Below are positions 17,503 to 25,878 of a DNA stretch of 64,000 nt, piece after piece. The notes under the pieces are model-generated. The model saw only the letters and a list, made by a program, of their open reading frames with translations, did not search any database and was not told the origin of the DNA. Within the stretch, counting starts at the first letter, position 1. Every line of letters begins with the position of its first letter. The position numbers were made by a program, and so were the translations under genes. This DNA comes from Dehalococcoidia bacterium (GTDB lineage Bacteria; Chloroflexota; Dehalococcoidia; Tepidiformales; Tepidiformaceae), in contig JADYYG010000008.1 of the NCBI GenBank assembly GCA_020853755.1, forward strand, positions 95,456 through 159,455, in the 5' to 3' direction.

Positions 17503-19635
17503 TCACAGGTTGGTGACCAGGTACTCCAGCACCCGGCGCTCCTGGTACTCCAGGCCTTTCGCGTCGCGGGGCATGTGACGCTCTTCAGGGAAGATGAGCA
17601 GGTCGTAGCCCTTGTTCGCTTCGGTGAGGGCGACGATGAGACGGGCCGTGTGGCGGAAGTGGACGTTCTCATCGGTCATGCCGTGGACGAGCAGCAACTT
17701 GCCGCGCAGCTTGTGCGCATGGGTGAGCACGGAGCTGTCCTTGTAGCCCTCGGGGTTCGACTGTGGCGTGCCCATGTACCGCTCGGTGTAGCCGGTGTCA
17801 TAGCCGTCCCAGTCCGTCACCGGCGCACCGCTCACGCCGACTTTGAAGACCTCAGGCGCCCGCATCATGGCCATGCAGGTCATGTACCCGCCGTAGCTCC
17901 AGCCGTAGATCCCCACGCGGGAGGCATCGACGTAGGGGAGCTTCGCGAGTTCGCAGACGGCGGCTACCTGGTCGTCGACTTCGACCGTGCCCATTCGGTC
18001 GGCGATGGCGGCTTCGAAGGCGAGGCCGCGGTTCGCGCTTCCCCGGTTGTCGACCTTCAGGACCACGAAACCCTGCTGCGCGAGGTACTGGGCGCGAAGG
18101 TCCACGGTCAGCGCCCACTCGTCGAGCGCGCGCTGGACGTGCGGGCCGCCGTAGACCGAGACAACAACCGGGTAGCGCTTGCCCGGTTCGAGGACCGGCG
18201 GGCGGAAGACGGCGCCGTGGAGGAGCGTGCCGTCGGCGGCATTCGCGGTGGTGAACTCGGGGACGGCAAGGCCGAGCTCCGCTGCCGTTGCTCCGTCGTT
18301 CGCGAACAGCATCTGTTCGAGCGCCCCATCGGCGGAGCGGATGGCGACGCGCGGGCCATGCTCGCGGCTGTGCCATGCGTCGATGAACCGCGAACCGTCC
18401 TTCGCGAAGGCCACGCCGTGGATGCCGGGCTCGCTCGTGAGCTGCGTCACCTCACCGCCGCCAAGCGGGACACGGTAGAGGTGGCGTTCGCGGACGGATT
18501 GCCTCGTCGCGGCGAAGTAGACCAAGCCGCGCTGTTCGTCGATGTGGTCGAGGCGGGTGACAACCCAGTCGCCGCTCGTGAGCGTGGTGCACGAGCCATC
18601 GGCGCGGTAGCGGTAGAGGTGGTTGAAGCCGGTGCGTTCGCTCTGCCAGAGGAAGCCGCCATCGTCGAGGAAGCTGGTGTCGCCGTGGAGGTTGATCCAG
18701 GGCGCCTGGCGCTCTTCGTGGAGGACGGTGGCCGACCCGGCGGGGTCGAATGCGAGCAGCCGCAGTGTGCGCTGGTCGCGTGAGAGCAACTGGCAGGTCA
18801 GCGCGCCATCGGGTCGCCAGCCGACGCGGGCGATGTAGATGTCCTTCTCCGCGCCGAGGTTCATCCATGCCGTTTCGCCGGTCACGAGGTCAACCACGCC
18901 GAGTTCGAGGATGGCGTTCGGCTCGCCGGCGAAGGGGTAGCGGTGCGGCTCATTTTCCACCCGGCTCATGCCCTGGTGGACGATGGTGTAGTCACTGATG
19001 TGGCGGCTGTCGGCGCGAATGTAGGCGAGCTTTGTGCCGGCGGGGTTCCACCAGAAGCCGCGATCGCGGTCGAGTTCTTCCTGCGCGATGAACTCTGCCA
19101 GGCCGTTGGTCAGCCCGGGCTCCGCGCCGGTCGTCAGCCGCCGCGGCGAGCCGCCGGGCACCGGCGTGACCCACAACTCGCCGTCGCGCACGAAGGCCAC
19201 CTGCGAACCATCCGGGCTCAGATGGGGGTCGATCGCGCCGTGCGAGCCTTCCACTTCGACCGGTTCGCTCCCATCAATGCTAACCCAGAGGCGGCCGCCG
19301 CCTGGGACGAGCAGCACCTCGCGCGGCGCCTTCTTCGCGAACTGGTAGTCCGTCACACCGAGTTCGCGCAGGCGGGCGCGTTCGCGGCGCAGTTCCTCCT
19401 CGCGGGAGAGTGCGCCTTCCTCGGTCGAAGCAGGCGGTGGCCCGGCGATCACGCGCCGTTCACCGGTCGCAAGGTCGAACCGCCAGAGGCTGCGAACGAG
19501 GCTGCCTTCTTCGCTAAAGAGGTATGTGACCCCTAAGCCATCAGGCGTGAACTCGATGCGGCCGGGGGCGACAGCGCCGGGCCGCGGGAACGCGGCAACC
19601 TGGGCGAGGGTCAGCTGTTCGTACGGCTTTGTCAT
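17503..19635 (-). CDS. Prolyl oligopeptidase family S9 (DPP IV-type) peptidase
   Basis: The 710-residue protein has an N-terminal beta-propeller (about 1-450) and a C-terminal alpha/beta-hydrolase. The nucleophile is in GWSYGGY, the acid in HGMTDENVHF and the catalytic His in PEERHMPRD. FIAQEELDRDRGFWWNP is the Glu-containing motif that binds the free N-terminus in dipeptidyl peptidase IV relatives, so it probably removes X-Pro or X-Ala dipeptides. No signal peptide, so cytosolic. Its start overlaps the upstream M24B peptidase stop by four bases, giving a two-gene peptide-degradation unit. Confidence 0.92.
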   Translation of the reverse strand: MTKPYEQLTLAQVAAFPRPGAVAPGRIEFTPDGLGVTYLFSEEGSLVRSLWRFDLATGERRVIAGPPPASTEEGALSREEELRRERARLRELGVTDYQFAKKAPREVLLVPGGGRLWVSIDGSEPVEVEGSHGAIDPHLSPDGSQVAFVRDGELWVTPVPGGSPRRLTTGAEPGLTNGLAEFIAQEELDRDRGFWWNPAGTKLAYIRADSRHISDYTIVHQGMSRVENEPHRYPFAGEPNAILELGVVDLVTGETAWMNLGAEKDIYIARVGWRPDGALTCQLLSRDQRTLRLLAFDPAGSATVLHEERQAPWINLHGDTSFLDDGGFLWQSERTGFNHLYRYRADGSCTTLTSGDWVVTRLDHIDEQRGLVYFAATRQSVRERHLYRVPLGGGEVTQLTSEPGIHGVAFAKDGSRFIDAWHSREHGPRVAIRSADGALEQMLFANDGATAAELGLAVPEFTTANAADGTLLHGAVFRPPVLEPGKRYPVVVSVYGGPHVQRALDEWALTVDLRAQYLAQQGFVVLKVDNRGSANRGLAFEAAIADRMGTVEVDDQVAAVCELAKLPYVDASRVGIYGWSYGGYMTCMAMMRAPEVFKVGVSGAPVTDWDGYDTGYTERYMGTPQSNPEGYKDSSVLTHAHKLRGKLLLVHGMTDENVHFRHTARLIVALTEANKGYDLLIFPEERHMPRDAKGLEYQERRVLEYLVTNL

Positions 19636-21017
19636 TGGGCGACCGCCTCCGCGCGCAGGGCTTCAATGTCCGCGATGGTCTTGGGGATAGCAGCGGTGAG
19701 CACCCTGCTGCCGTCAGCGGTGATCAGCACGTCGTCCTCAATGCGGATGCCGCCGAAATCGCGCAGGGCGTCTACCTTCGCCCAGTCAACGGCCGCCGCG
19801 TACTTCTCCCGGCGAGCCGGGTCGTCGATGAGCGCCTTAATGAAGTAGATGCCGGGTTCGATGGTGACGACGTAGCCGGGTTCGAGCGGGAGGTCAGCGC
19901 GGAGCCACTTCAGGCCGAAGCGGTCGCTCGGGGTGCGCCCTGCCAGGCACCCGCCGGCGTCGTGCGTCGAAAGCCCGAGCATGTGGCCCAGTCCGTGGGG
20001 GAAGAACAGCGCGTGCGCGTCCTGCTCGACCAGACCATCGGGCGTGCCTTGGAGGATGCCGAGGGATGCGAGTCCTTCGGCGATCTGCCTGCAGGCGGCG
20101 AGGTGGAGGTCCTTGTATTCGACTCCCGGGCGGGCGCCCGCAATGGCGGCCTGCTGCACGTTGAGGACCAGCTGATAGAGGTCGCGCTGAACGCCGAAGA
20201 AGGCGGCGCCGGCCGGGAAGGTCCGGGTCACGTCGCTGGCATAGCCTTCGAACTCGGCCCCGGCGTCCATGAGCACGAGTTCGCCCGCCTGCATCGTGCG
20301 GGCGGTCGGCGAGAAGTGGAGCACCGCGCCGTTCGGTCCGCTCCCGACGATGCTGCCGTAAGCGGTCCGCTCCGCGCCGTTGCGGAAGAACTCGGCTTCG
20401 ACTTCGATCTGGAGCTGGCGTTCGGTCATTCCCGGTCGGGCGCGACGGAGCGCGTAGAGGTGGCCAGCGAGGGATGCATCTGCCGCGCCCTGCATCAACT
20501 GGACCTCCGAGGGATCCTTCGCTCGGCGCGACTCCGCGACCTGCTCGGTCAGGCGTTCGGAGAGCGCGGTATCGATTTCGAGTTCAAGGGCCTGCCAGCT
20601 TTCGAGGCCGTACGCGCGGGGATGGCGGCGCAGGTCCGGGTTGCCGAGGAACGCGAAGGGTTCGCCCCGGCGGGATTCGAGCCAGCCCTTGAGGTCCTCG
20701 AGGGGGCGCACCGTCAGGCCCGTTTCGGCCGCCAGTTCGGCGTGGTCAACACCGTCGCCAACCCAGACGCGGTCTTCGAGGCCAGCGCGAGGTGCGAACA
20801 GCCGCCAGCCCTCGCCGGCATCGAAGGCGAGCACCGTGCCCGGCTCGCGCGCGCCACTGAGGTAGACCGACTCTGGATGGGCATGGAACTCGTGGTACTG
20901 GTCAGTGCCTTCGACCGGGACATGGATGCCGGCCGGGATGAGGACAACTCCGCGGCGGAGGTCCCAGGCGTTGGCTATCCGCTCACGGCGGCCGGTGAGA
21001 GAAGAGGCATGGTCCAC
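19632..21017 (-). CDS. Aminopeptidase P family (M24B) metallopeptidase
   Basis: The 461-residue protein combines an N-terminal creatinase-like domain with a C-terminal pita-bread domain. Metal ligands are visible in LVLMDAGAEFEGYASDVTRTF (two Asp), HGLGHMLGLSTHD (His), VVTIEPGIYF (Glu) and GGIRIEDDVLI (Glu). Aminopeptidase P removes an N-terminal residue before proline, complementary to the DPP IV-type peptidase that overlaps its 3' end by four bases. Together they would recycle proline-containing peptides. Confidence 0.93.
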   Translation of the reverse strand: MDHASSLTGRRERIANAWDLRRGVVLIPAGIHVPVEGTDQYHEFHAHPESVYLSGAREPGTVLAFDAGEGWRLFAPRAGLEDRVWVGDGVDHAELAAETGLTVRPLEDLKGWLESRRGEPFAFLGNPDLRRHPRAYGLESWQALELEIDTALSERLTEQVAESRRAKDPSEVQLMQGAADASLAGHLYALRRARPGMTERQLQIEVEAEFFRNGAERTAYGSIVGSGPNGAVLHFSPTARTMQAGELVLMDAGAEFEGYASDVTRTFPAGAAFFGVQRDLYQLVLNVQQAAIAGARPGVEYKDLHLAACRQIAEGLASLGILQGTPDGLVEQDAHALFFPHGLGHMLGLSTHDAGGCLAGRTPSDRFGLKWLRADLPLEPGYVVTIEPGIYFIKALIDDPARREKYAAAVDWAKVDALRDFGGIRIEDDVLITADGSRVLTAAIPKTIADIEALRAEAVAQ

Positions 21018-21037
21018 AGTCCGCTCAGTCTATGCGG

Positions 21038-22006
21038 TCAGGCGCTTTGGTAGTTGGCCGCTGCCGCTGCCATGGAGTTGGCGATTTCGTGGCGCAGTTC
21101 GGGCGGTGCGATGACGACGGCTTCGGGACCCCAGCCGCGCACCCACGGCGTGATTTCGAGGAGGCTCGGCAGGCTGACCTTCATACGGACACCCCCGTTG
21201 TCGAGCGGCTCGAGCTGCTGGCTCGGGTGCCAGTAGCTCTCTCGGATCCGGCTGGCCACGGCCGGCGTGAATTCAATGATGACCTCGAACTCGACTTCCC
21301 CGAAGACGACGCCGCCCCAGCTGCGGCGGAGTTGCTGGGCGATGTGCTCGACATCCGGGGGTTCGAAATCGTGCTGCGTCAGGTCGACATCGAGGATACG
21401 GTCGAGCTTGAAGATGCGAACTTCCTTGTGCTCGGAGCTGAACCCGACGACGTAGGTGCCGCTCTGCGCATGGTCGAGGATGTAGGGGTCGAGCTCAGTC
21501 GTCCGTGCGTTCGCGGAGTTCGCCGACCGGTAGGTGATGGTAGCGGTGCGGTTCGAAGCCCACGCTTCGGTCAGCCGGCGAAGCGTCTCGATATACCGTG
21601 TGTTGGCTGGGAGCTGGCCGTATTCGGTGACGGCGCGCTGCATGTGCGCGGCCAGGCCGGGCGGGAGCGCTTCGGCGACCTTTTCGAGGGCGGAGATGCC
21701 GTCGGGGTCGCGTTCATCGGCGGAGCGGAGCATCAGGCGGGTTGCGAAGTAGACGGCACGCGCCTCCTGGAGGGTGAGGCGCACCGGCCCGAAGACCATG
21801 GAGGCGCCGGGCATGAGCTTCCAGCGGCGGGCTTCGAAGACGAGGGGGACGCCCAGTTCGCTTTCGAGGGCGGAAATGTCGCGCTGGATAGTGCGCTGGC
21901 TGTAGCCGAGTTCATCGGCGAGTTGGGCGGCGCTCACGCTGCCTCGCCGGGAAAGGACATCACGGATGCGCATGAGGCGGGTAGCCCTTCGCGTTTGTTC
22001 AGTCAT
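21038..22006 (-). CDS. HTH and WYL-domain transcriptional regulator
   Basis: The 322-residue protein begins at the ATG at 22006, which has a strong GGGAGGAG seven bases upstream; a TTG 18 bases earlier is less likely. Residues about 12-60 form a winged helix (GSVSAAQLADELGYSQRTIQRDISALE), followed by a WYL domain (about 130-225, TYVVGFSSEHKEVRIFKLDRI) and the WCX C-terminal extension. WYL regulators sense nucleic-acid or nucleotide ligands in studied cases. It is divergent from DUF3090, and the gap holds repeated TGTCGA boxes that may be its operator. Confidence 0.9.
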   Translation of the reverse strand: MTEQTRRATRLMRIRDVLSRRGSVSAAQLADELGYSQRTIQRDISALESELGVPLVFEARRWKLMPGASMVFGPVRLTLQEARAVYFATRLMLRSADERDPDGISALEKVAEALPPGLAAHMQRAVTEYGQLPANTRYIETLRRLTEAWASNRTATITYRSANSANARTTELDPYILDHAQSGTYVVGFSSEHKEVRIFKLDRILDVDLTQHDFEPPDVEHIAQQLRRSWGGVVFGEVEFEVIIEFTPAVASRIRESYWHPSQQLEPLDNGGVRMKVSLPSLLEITPWVRGWGPEAVVIAPPELRHEIANSMAAAAANYQSA

Positions 22007-22073
22007 CGGCCGCTCCTCCCGCAAGTAGGATCGGTAGCCCCCGCCCGGGGCTGGCCGTCACCGGGAATCCTGC

Positions 22074-22140
22074 ATCGACATCGCGACAAAACGTGTCGAC
22101 TTTGGTGGTGATGGTTATCGTTGTGTGAATTTATCGACAT
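22074..22140. promoter_or_regulatory. Cluster of TGTCGA/TCGACA boxes, putative WYL-regulator operator
   Basis: ATCGACA (22074-22080), TCGCGACA (22081-22088), TGTCGA (22094-22099) and ATCGACAT (22133-22140) occur within 70 bases. The middle pair forms the inverted repeat CGACA-AAACG-TGTCG. The cluster lies just upstream of the WYL gene in the 237-base divergent gap (22007-22243), otherwise without visible genes. Autoregulation is an inference. Confidence 0.4.
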
Positions 22141-22230
22141 GATCCGTGGAAGGCAATAGCCAGTATGACCCTTGCAGGACGGCCGCCCGGGCATTTTGCG
22201 GCGGCGTTGGGCACAAACGGCTGGCTCCCC

Positions 22231-22236
22231 TAGGAT
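22231..22236 (+). promoter_or_regulatory. -10 element of a leaderless promoter
   Basis: TAGGAT ends seven bases before the DUF3090 ATG at 22244; no Shine-Dalgarno is present. Confidence 0.4.
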
Positions 22237-22243
22237 CGGACGC

Positions 22244-22756
22244 ATGCCAGAACCCCGTCAGTTCGGACCACTCGCCTACATCACTGCTGAGGCCATCGGC
22301 CAGCCAGGCCAACGCCGCTTTCGCCTGCGGGCGATGAACGAGACTGGCGAATCGGCCACGCTCTGGCTCGAAAAAGAACAACTGACGGCGCTCGGCGACG
22401 CCATCGAGAACGTCCTCAAGGACGAGGACTTCCGTTACGTGCCGTCACCTCCCGATGACGCATCCCAACCGCCAGTGTTCCCGCTCAACACCACGTATGA
22501 CTTCCGGCTCGCGCAGCTTTCGATGGGCGTCGATCGGGACGACAGGCAGGTCGTGCTGATTGCCGCTGACGGCCCAGACGAAGCGGAGGGCGTGACGAAC
22601 CTGCGCGTCCACTTTGACTATCCGCGGGCCCACGAGCTGCGTGGCACGATCATCAACGTCCTGGCTGCCGGGCGGCCTCCCTGCCCGCTGTGCACCGCGC
22701 CGATGGATCCGGCCGGCCACGTCTGCGTGAGGACGAACGGCCACAACCCTCACTAA
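22244..22756 (+). CDS. DUF3090 family protein
   Basis: The 170-residue protein starts at the ATG at 22244. AIGQPGQRRFRLRA, SATLWLEKEQLTALGDAIE and the C-terminal PPCPLCTAPMDPAGHVC are the conserved blocks of DUF3090, a family common in Actinobacteria and Chloroflexota. The C-terminal CxxC...C suggests a small zinc-binding element. The biochemical role is unknown. It is convergent with the DUF3048 gene, the stops being 14 bases apart. Confidence 0.85.
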   Translation: MPEPRQFGPLAYITAEAIGQPGQRRFRLRAMNETGESATLWLEKEQLTALGDAIENVLKDEDFRYVPSPPDDASQPPVFPLNTTYDFRLAQLSMGVDRDDRQVVLIAADGPDEAEGVTNLRVHFDYPRAHELRGTIINVLAAGRPPCPLCTAPMDPAGHVCVRTNGHNPH

Positions 22757-22770
22757 CGGCAGCCCATCTC

Positions 22771-24258
22771 CTACGGCGTCGCCGAAGCCTCCGAGGGCGA
22801 TGGCGAGACCGCGGGCGGAGACCCCGGCGGGGAAGGCGTGCCCTCAGCCGTTGGCACAGCTGTGCCGGCCTTCGCGGTTGGGCTGCCGGGAACAGCGGAC
22901 GCTGTCGCGCTCGGCCGCGGTGTCACGGCGGTGGCTGTCCGGGATGGCGCCTCCGTAGGCGTGGGGGTCGCCGTTGCGGGCGGCGGTTCGTCGGGGACGT
23001 CGATTCCGGCGCCGGGCGGCGGCGGTTCGTAGGCTGGAAGTTCGCGCAGGTCGCCGGGGGCGGCTGTGTAATCGAACGCGCTCTGCTCGCCGATGACCTG
23101 GATGAAGATGGGGCCGCGCTCGAAGACGATCGGGTCCCCGCGGGGGCTCAGGAACGTCGTGTGCGCCGTGCGCGATTCCTTGTTCCACGTACCCTCGTAG
23201 GCCTGGCCGCCCGTGAAGACAGTGGCCGGGCCGCTGCCAACCTGGTCGAGGATGACGTGGCCCGACTCATCGACGACGTGGGAGGGCACGCGCATCACGA
23301 TGACGGTGGCGAAGGCGAGTTGCTCCCCCGTATCGACATCGACTTCCGGCCCACCGAACTGGTAACGGAGGTAGCGGGCCTTCGCGGCGTCCCACTTCCA
23401 CTGGATGTACTGCCAGGCGTAGAGGCGGCCGCTGTAGTCGACTTCGATGCCGCCCGCGGGCGCCCCGGGGGGCAAGCTCTGCCCCGGTTCGCGGAAGCGC
23501 CAGGGCAGAGTCTTCGGCGGCCCGCTGAGGCCGAGTTGGTCTGCGGCCTCACGCAGATAGGACGTACTGGTCGCCAGGTTGTAGGGCTCGGGCCGGTCGT
23601 GGTCGCGGTAGTAGTAGTTGCTGGACACGGGAGAGAACGCGTTCAGATCCTTGATCCCGTACTGGATGATCTGGCCGACGGCGTTCGCTTCGTTCTCGGT
23701 AACGGCGCCGCCCGCGTGGCCATAGAGCGCATCGAGTTCCGACACCCAGTTCACAAACGGTGTCCGCGCCGAACGGACCGGCATGATCTTGTCCGCGTCC
23801 TGGCGCCAGTAGACGGCCATCAGGCGGGTGATGCCGCCTTCGACGAACGCTTCGTAGACGAGATCGGCCCGGCTGAGGCCGGCATGGGGGTTCGCGCTCG
23901 CGGTGTTGTCGATCATGACCGCGAGCGGCAGCAGGTCCTTGCGCGCCGCCCACTCGGCGTCGCTCATCGGGACGCCGTCGAGAATGCCTGCGTGGGCGAT
24001 CGGCGTTGGCGACGGGTCAACAGTCGCCGTTGCAGTGGCGGTGTTCGTACTGGTTGCCGAGGGCGTGGCTGTGGCTGTCGCAGCGGGAGTTGAAGCATCG
24101 CTTCCACCGGAGCGGACCACCACGAAGACGACGGCGACAACGACGGCGGCCAGCGCTCCCGCCGCGATCGCGATTCGTGCGCGGCCCGCTCGCCCCAAAC
24201 GTTCCCACATCGCCCGGATGCTACGAACTGTTGCGAGGCCCTGCAACGCAGGCAGCAT
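22771..24258 (-). CDS. Membrane-anchored DUF3048 (YerB-like) protein
   Basis: The 495-residue protein has a basic N-terminus, one transmembrane helix (about residues 31-48, IAIAAGALAAVVVAVVFVVV) and a Thr/Ala/Pro-rich linker. A DUF3048 domain (about 95-410) follows, containing LAVMIDNTASANPHAGLSRA and YEAFVEGGITRLMAVY. The last 80 residues are Pro/Ser/Thr-rich and probably extracellular and disordered. YerB-type proteins are cell-surface proteins of unknown activity. An alternative start at 24210 (MWERLGRAG) would shorten the N-terminus by 16 residues; neither has a good ribosome-binding site. Confidence 0.85.
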   Translation of the reverse strand: MLPALQGLATVRSIRAMWERLGRAGRARIAIAAGALAAVVVAVVFVVVRSGGSDASTPAATATATPSATSTNTATATATVDPSPTPIAHAGILDGVPMSDAEWAARKDLLPLAVMIDNTASANPHAGLSRADLVYEAFVEGGITRLMAVYWRQDADKIMPVRSARTPFVNWVSELDALYGHAGGAVTENEANAVGQIIQYGIKDLNAFSPVSSNYYYRDHDRPEPYNLATSTSYLREAADQLGLSGPPKTLPWRFREPGQSLPPGAPAGGIEVDYSGRLYAWQYIQWKWDAAKARYLRYQFGGPEVDVDTGEQLAFATVIVMRVPSHVVDESGHVILDQVGSGPATVFTGGQAYEGTWNKESRTAHTTFLSPRGDPIVFERGPIFIQVIGEQSAFDYTAAPGDLRELPAYEPPPPGAGIDVPDEPPPATATPTPTEAPSRTATAVTPRPSATASAVPGSPTAKAGTAVPTAEGTPSPPGSPPAVSPSPSEASATP

Positions 24259-24316
24259 CGGTCACCGGATTCGCGGGCGTTGCGCCGACTCGCCTGCGAA
24301 GGGAAAGTAGCTGGTG

Positions 24317-25288
24317 ATGAAACGTCTCGGGATCCTCACCAGCGGGGGCGACGCCCCGGGCATGAACGCCGCCGTTCGCGCCGCCGTCCGCACGGCCACG
24401 TTGCATGGCGTCGCCATGACCGGTTACATCGACGGCTTCAGCGGCTACGTCGCCGACGAGGTTGTCGAACTGGACGATCGGGCCGTCGGCAACATCATCC
24501 AGCGCGGCGGGACGATGATCGGCACGTCGCGCTGCCCGGAGTTCATGGATCCGGCAGTGCGGAAGGCCTCGGCCGCCCAGATGCGCGAACGCGGCGTCGA
24601 CGGTCTCGTGGTCGTCGGCGGCGACGGCAGCTTCCGGGGAGCGCTCGCGCTCCAGGACGAATGCGGCGTCCCCGTCGCGGGCATCACGGGCACCATCGAT
24701 AACGACGTGTACGGCACCGATGAGACGGTCGGCTTCGACACCGCGGTAAACACCGCCCTCCTCGCCATCGACCAGATCCGGGACACGAGCGAATCAACCG
24801 GGATGATGTTCTTCGTCGAAGTGATGGGCCGGACGAGCGGTGAGATCGCGCTCCACACCGCAGTCGCGGGCGGCGCGGCAGGGGTTGTCGTACCCGAAGC
24901 GTCGGCGGAGATCGAAAGCCTCATCGGCCAGCTCAAGGGGTCGTTCGAACGGGGGAAGCGCAGCCACATCATCGTCGTCTCCGAAGGCGACGAGGCTGGC
25001 GGCGCGTTCGCCGTCGGCGAAATCGTGGGCAAGGCGCTTGGCCAGCCGTACCGGGTGGTCGTGCTCGGCCACATCCAGCGGGGCGGCCGCCCGACGATGC
25101 GCGACCGGCTGATCGCTTCGGAAGCCGGGGCGCGCGCGGTCGAAGGCCTGCTCGCCGGGCGCTCGGGGTTCATGGTCGGCCGCCAGCGCGGCGAAGCGGT
25201 TGAGGTCCCGCTGCGCGACGTAGTGGCGCAGCAGCATCCGCCGCCAGCACTGCACCTACTCGCCCTCGCCCAGCAGCTTTCGGGCTGA
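24317..25288 (+). CDS. pfkA: ATP-dependent 6-phosphofructokinase
   Basis: The 323-residue protein phosphorylates fructose 6-phosphate, the committed step of glycolysis. LTSGGDAPGMNAAVRA, VVGGDGSFRGA, GITGTIDNDVYGTD and VEVMGRTSGE are all present. The GGDGS loop and Gly before TIDND (instead of Lys) indicate use of ATP and not pyrophosphate. A GTG directly before the ATG (24314) is an equally possible start. Confidence 0.95.
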   Translation: MKRLGILTSGGDAPGMNAAVRAAVRTATLHGVAMTGYIDGFSGYVADEVVELDDRAVGNIIQRGGTMIGTSRCPEFMDPAVRKASAAQMRERGVDGLVVVGGDGSFRGALALQDECGVPVAGITGTIDNDVYGTDETVGFDTAVNTALLAIDQIRDTSESTGMMFFVEVMGRTSGEIALHTAVAGGAAGVVVPEASAEIESLIGQLKGSFERGKRSHIIVVSEGDEAGGAFAVGEIVGKALGQPYRVVVLGHIQRGGRPTMRDRLIASEAGARAVEGLLAGRSGFMVGRQRGEAVEVPLRDVVAQQHPPPALHLLALAQQLSG

Positions 25289-25342
25289 GCAGGACTGCTT
25301 TTCGCGTACCATTCGACGCCACCACGCACGAGGTTCCACGAC

Positions 25343-25816
25343 ATGCCGCTCGTCTCCGCCGGCAGCCCGGCGCCCGATTTCAGCCTCAACGACCAGCACG
25401 GCGAGACCGTCACCCGCGAATCACTCGCCGGGCGGTGGGCCGTCATCTACTTCTACCCGCGCGACAACACCCCGGGCTGCACCCGCGAGGCGTGCAACTT
25501 CCGCGACAACCATGCCGCGATCGAGGCGCTCGGCGCGCGGGTCATCGGCGTGAGCGGCGATAGCGAGGCCTCCCACCAGAAGTTCGCCGAGAAATACGAA
25601 CTGCCATTCACGCTGCTCGTCGACACCGGAAACACGATGGCCCGGGCGTACGGCGCATGGGGCGAAAAGAAGAACTACGGCAAGACCTACGAAGGGATCA
25701 TCCGCTCTACGGTGGTCATCGACCCGGCCGGAAACGTGGTGAAGGTGTGGCCGCGCGTGAAGCCGGACAACCACGGCGGCGAAGTCCTCGAATGGCTGAA
25801 GGCGAACGCGGCGTAG
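25343..25816 (+). CDS. bcp: Thioredoxin-dependent peroxiredoxin (BCP/PrxQ type)
   Basis: The 157-residue protein reduces hydroperoxides using thioredoxin. FYPRDNTPGCTREAC places the peroxidatic Cys at residue 46 and the resolving Cys five residues later (C51), the alpha-type atypical 2-Cys layout. GVSGDSEASHQKFAEKYELPF is typical of Bcp. It follows pfkA by 54 bases. Confidence 0.95.
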   Translation: MPLVSAGSPAPDFSLNDQHGETVTRESLAGRWAVIYFYPRDNTPGCTREACNFRDNHAAIEALGARVIGVSGDSEASHQKFAEKYELPFTLLVDTGNTMARAYGAWGEKKNYGKTYEGIIRSTVVIDPAGNVVKVWPRVKPDNHGGEVLEWLKANAA

Positions 25817-25878
25817 GCGCCTTCGCGAGTATGCGGGCCGCCCGCTAGGATCGGCTCACTGCTTCGGGGGTGTGTTCG

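Noticed and set aside
24317..25288. Pyrophosphate-dependent phosphofructokinase
   Set aside because: GGDGS and GTIDND are ATP-type residues; PPi enzymes have GGDDT and KTIDND.
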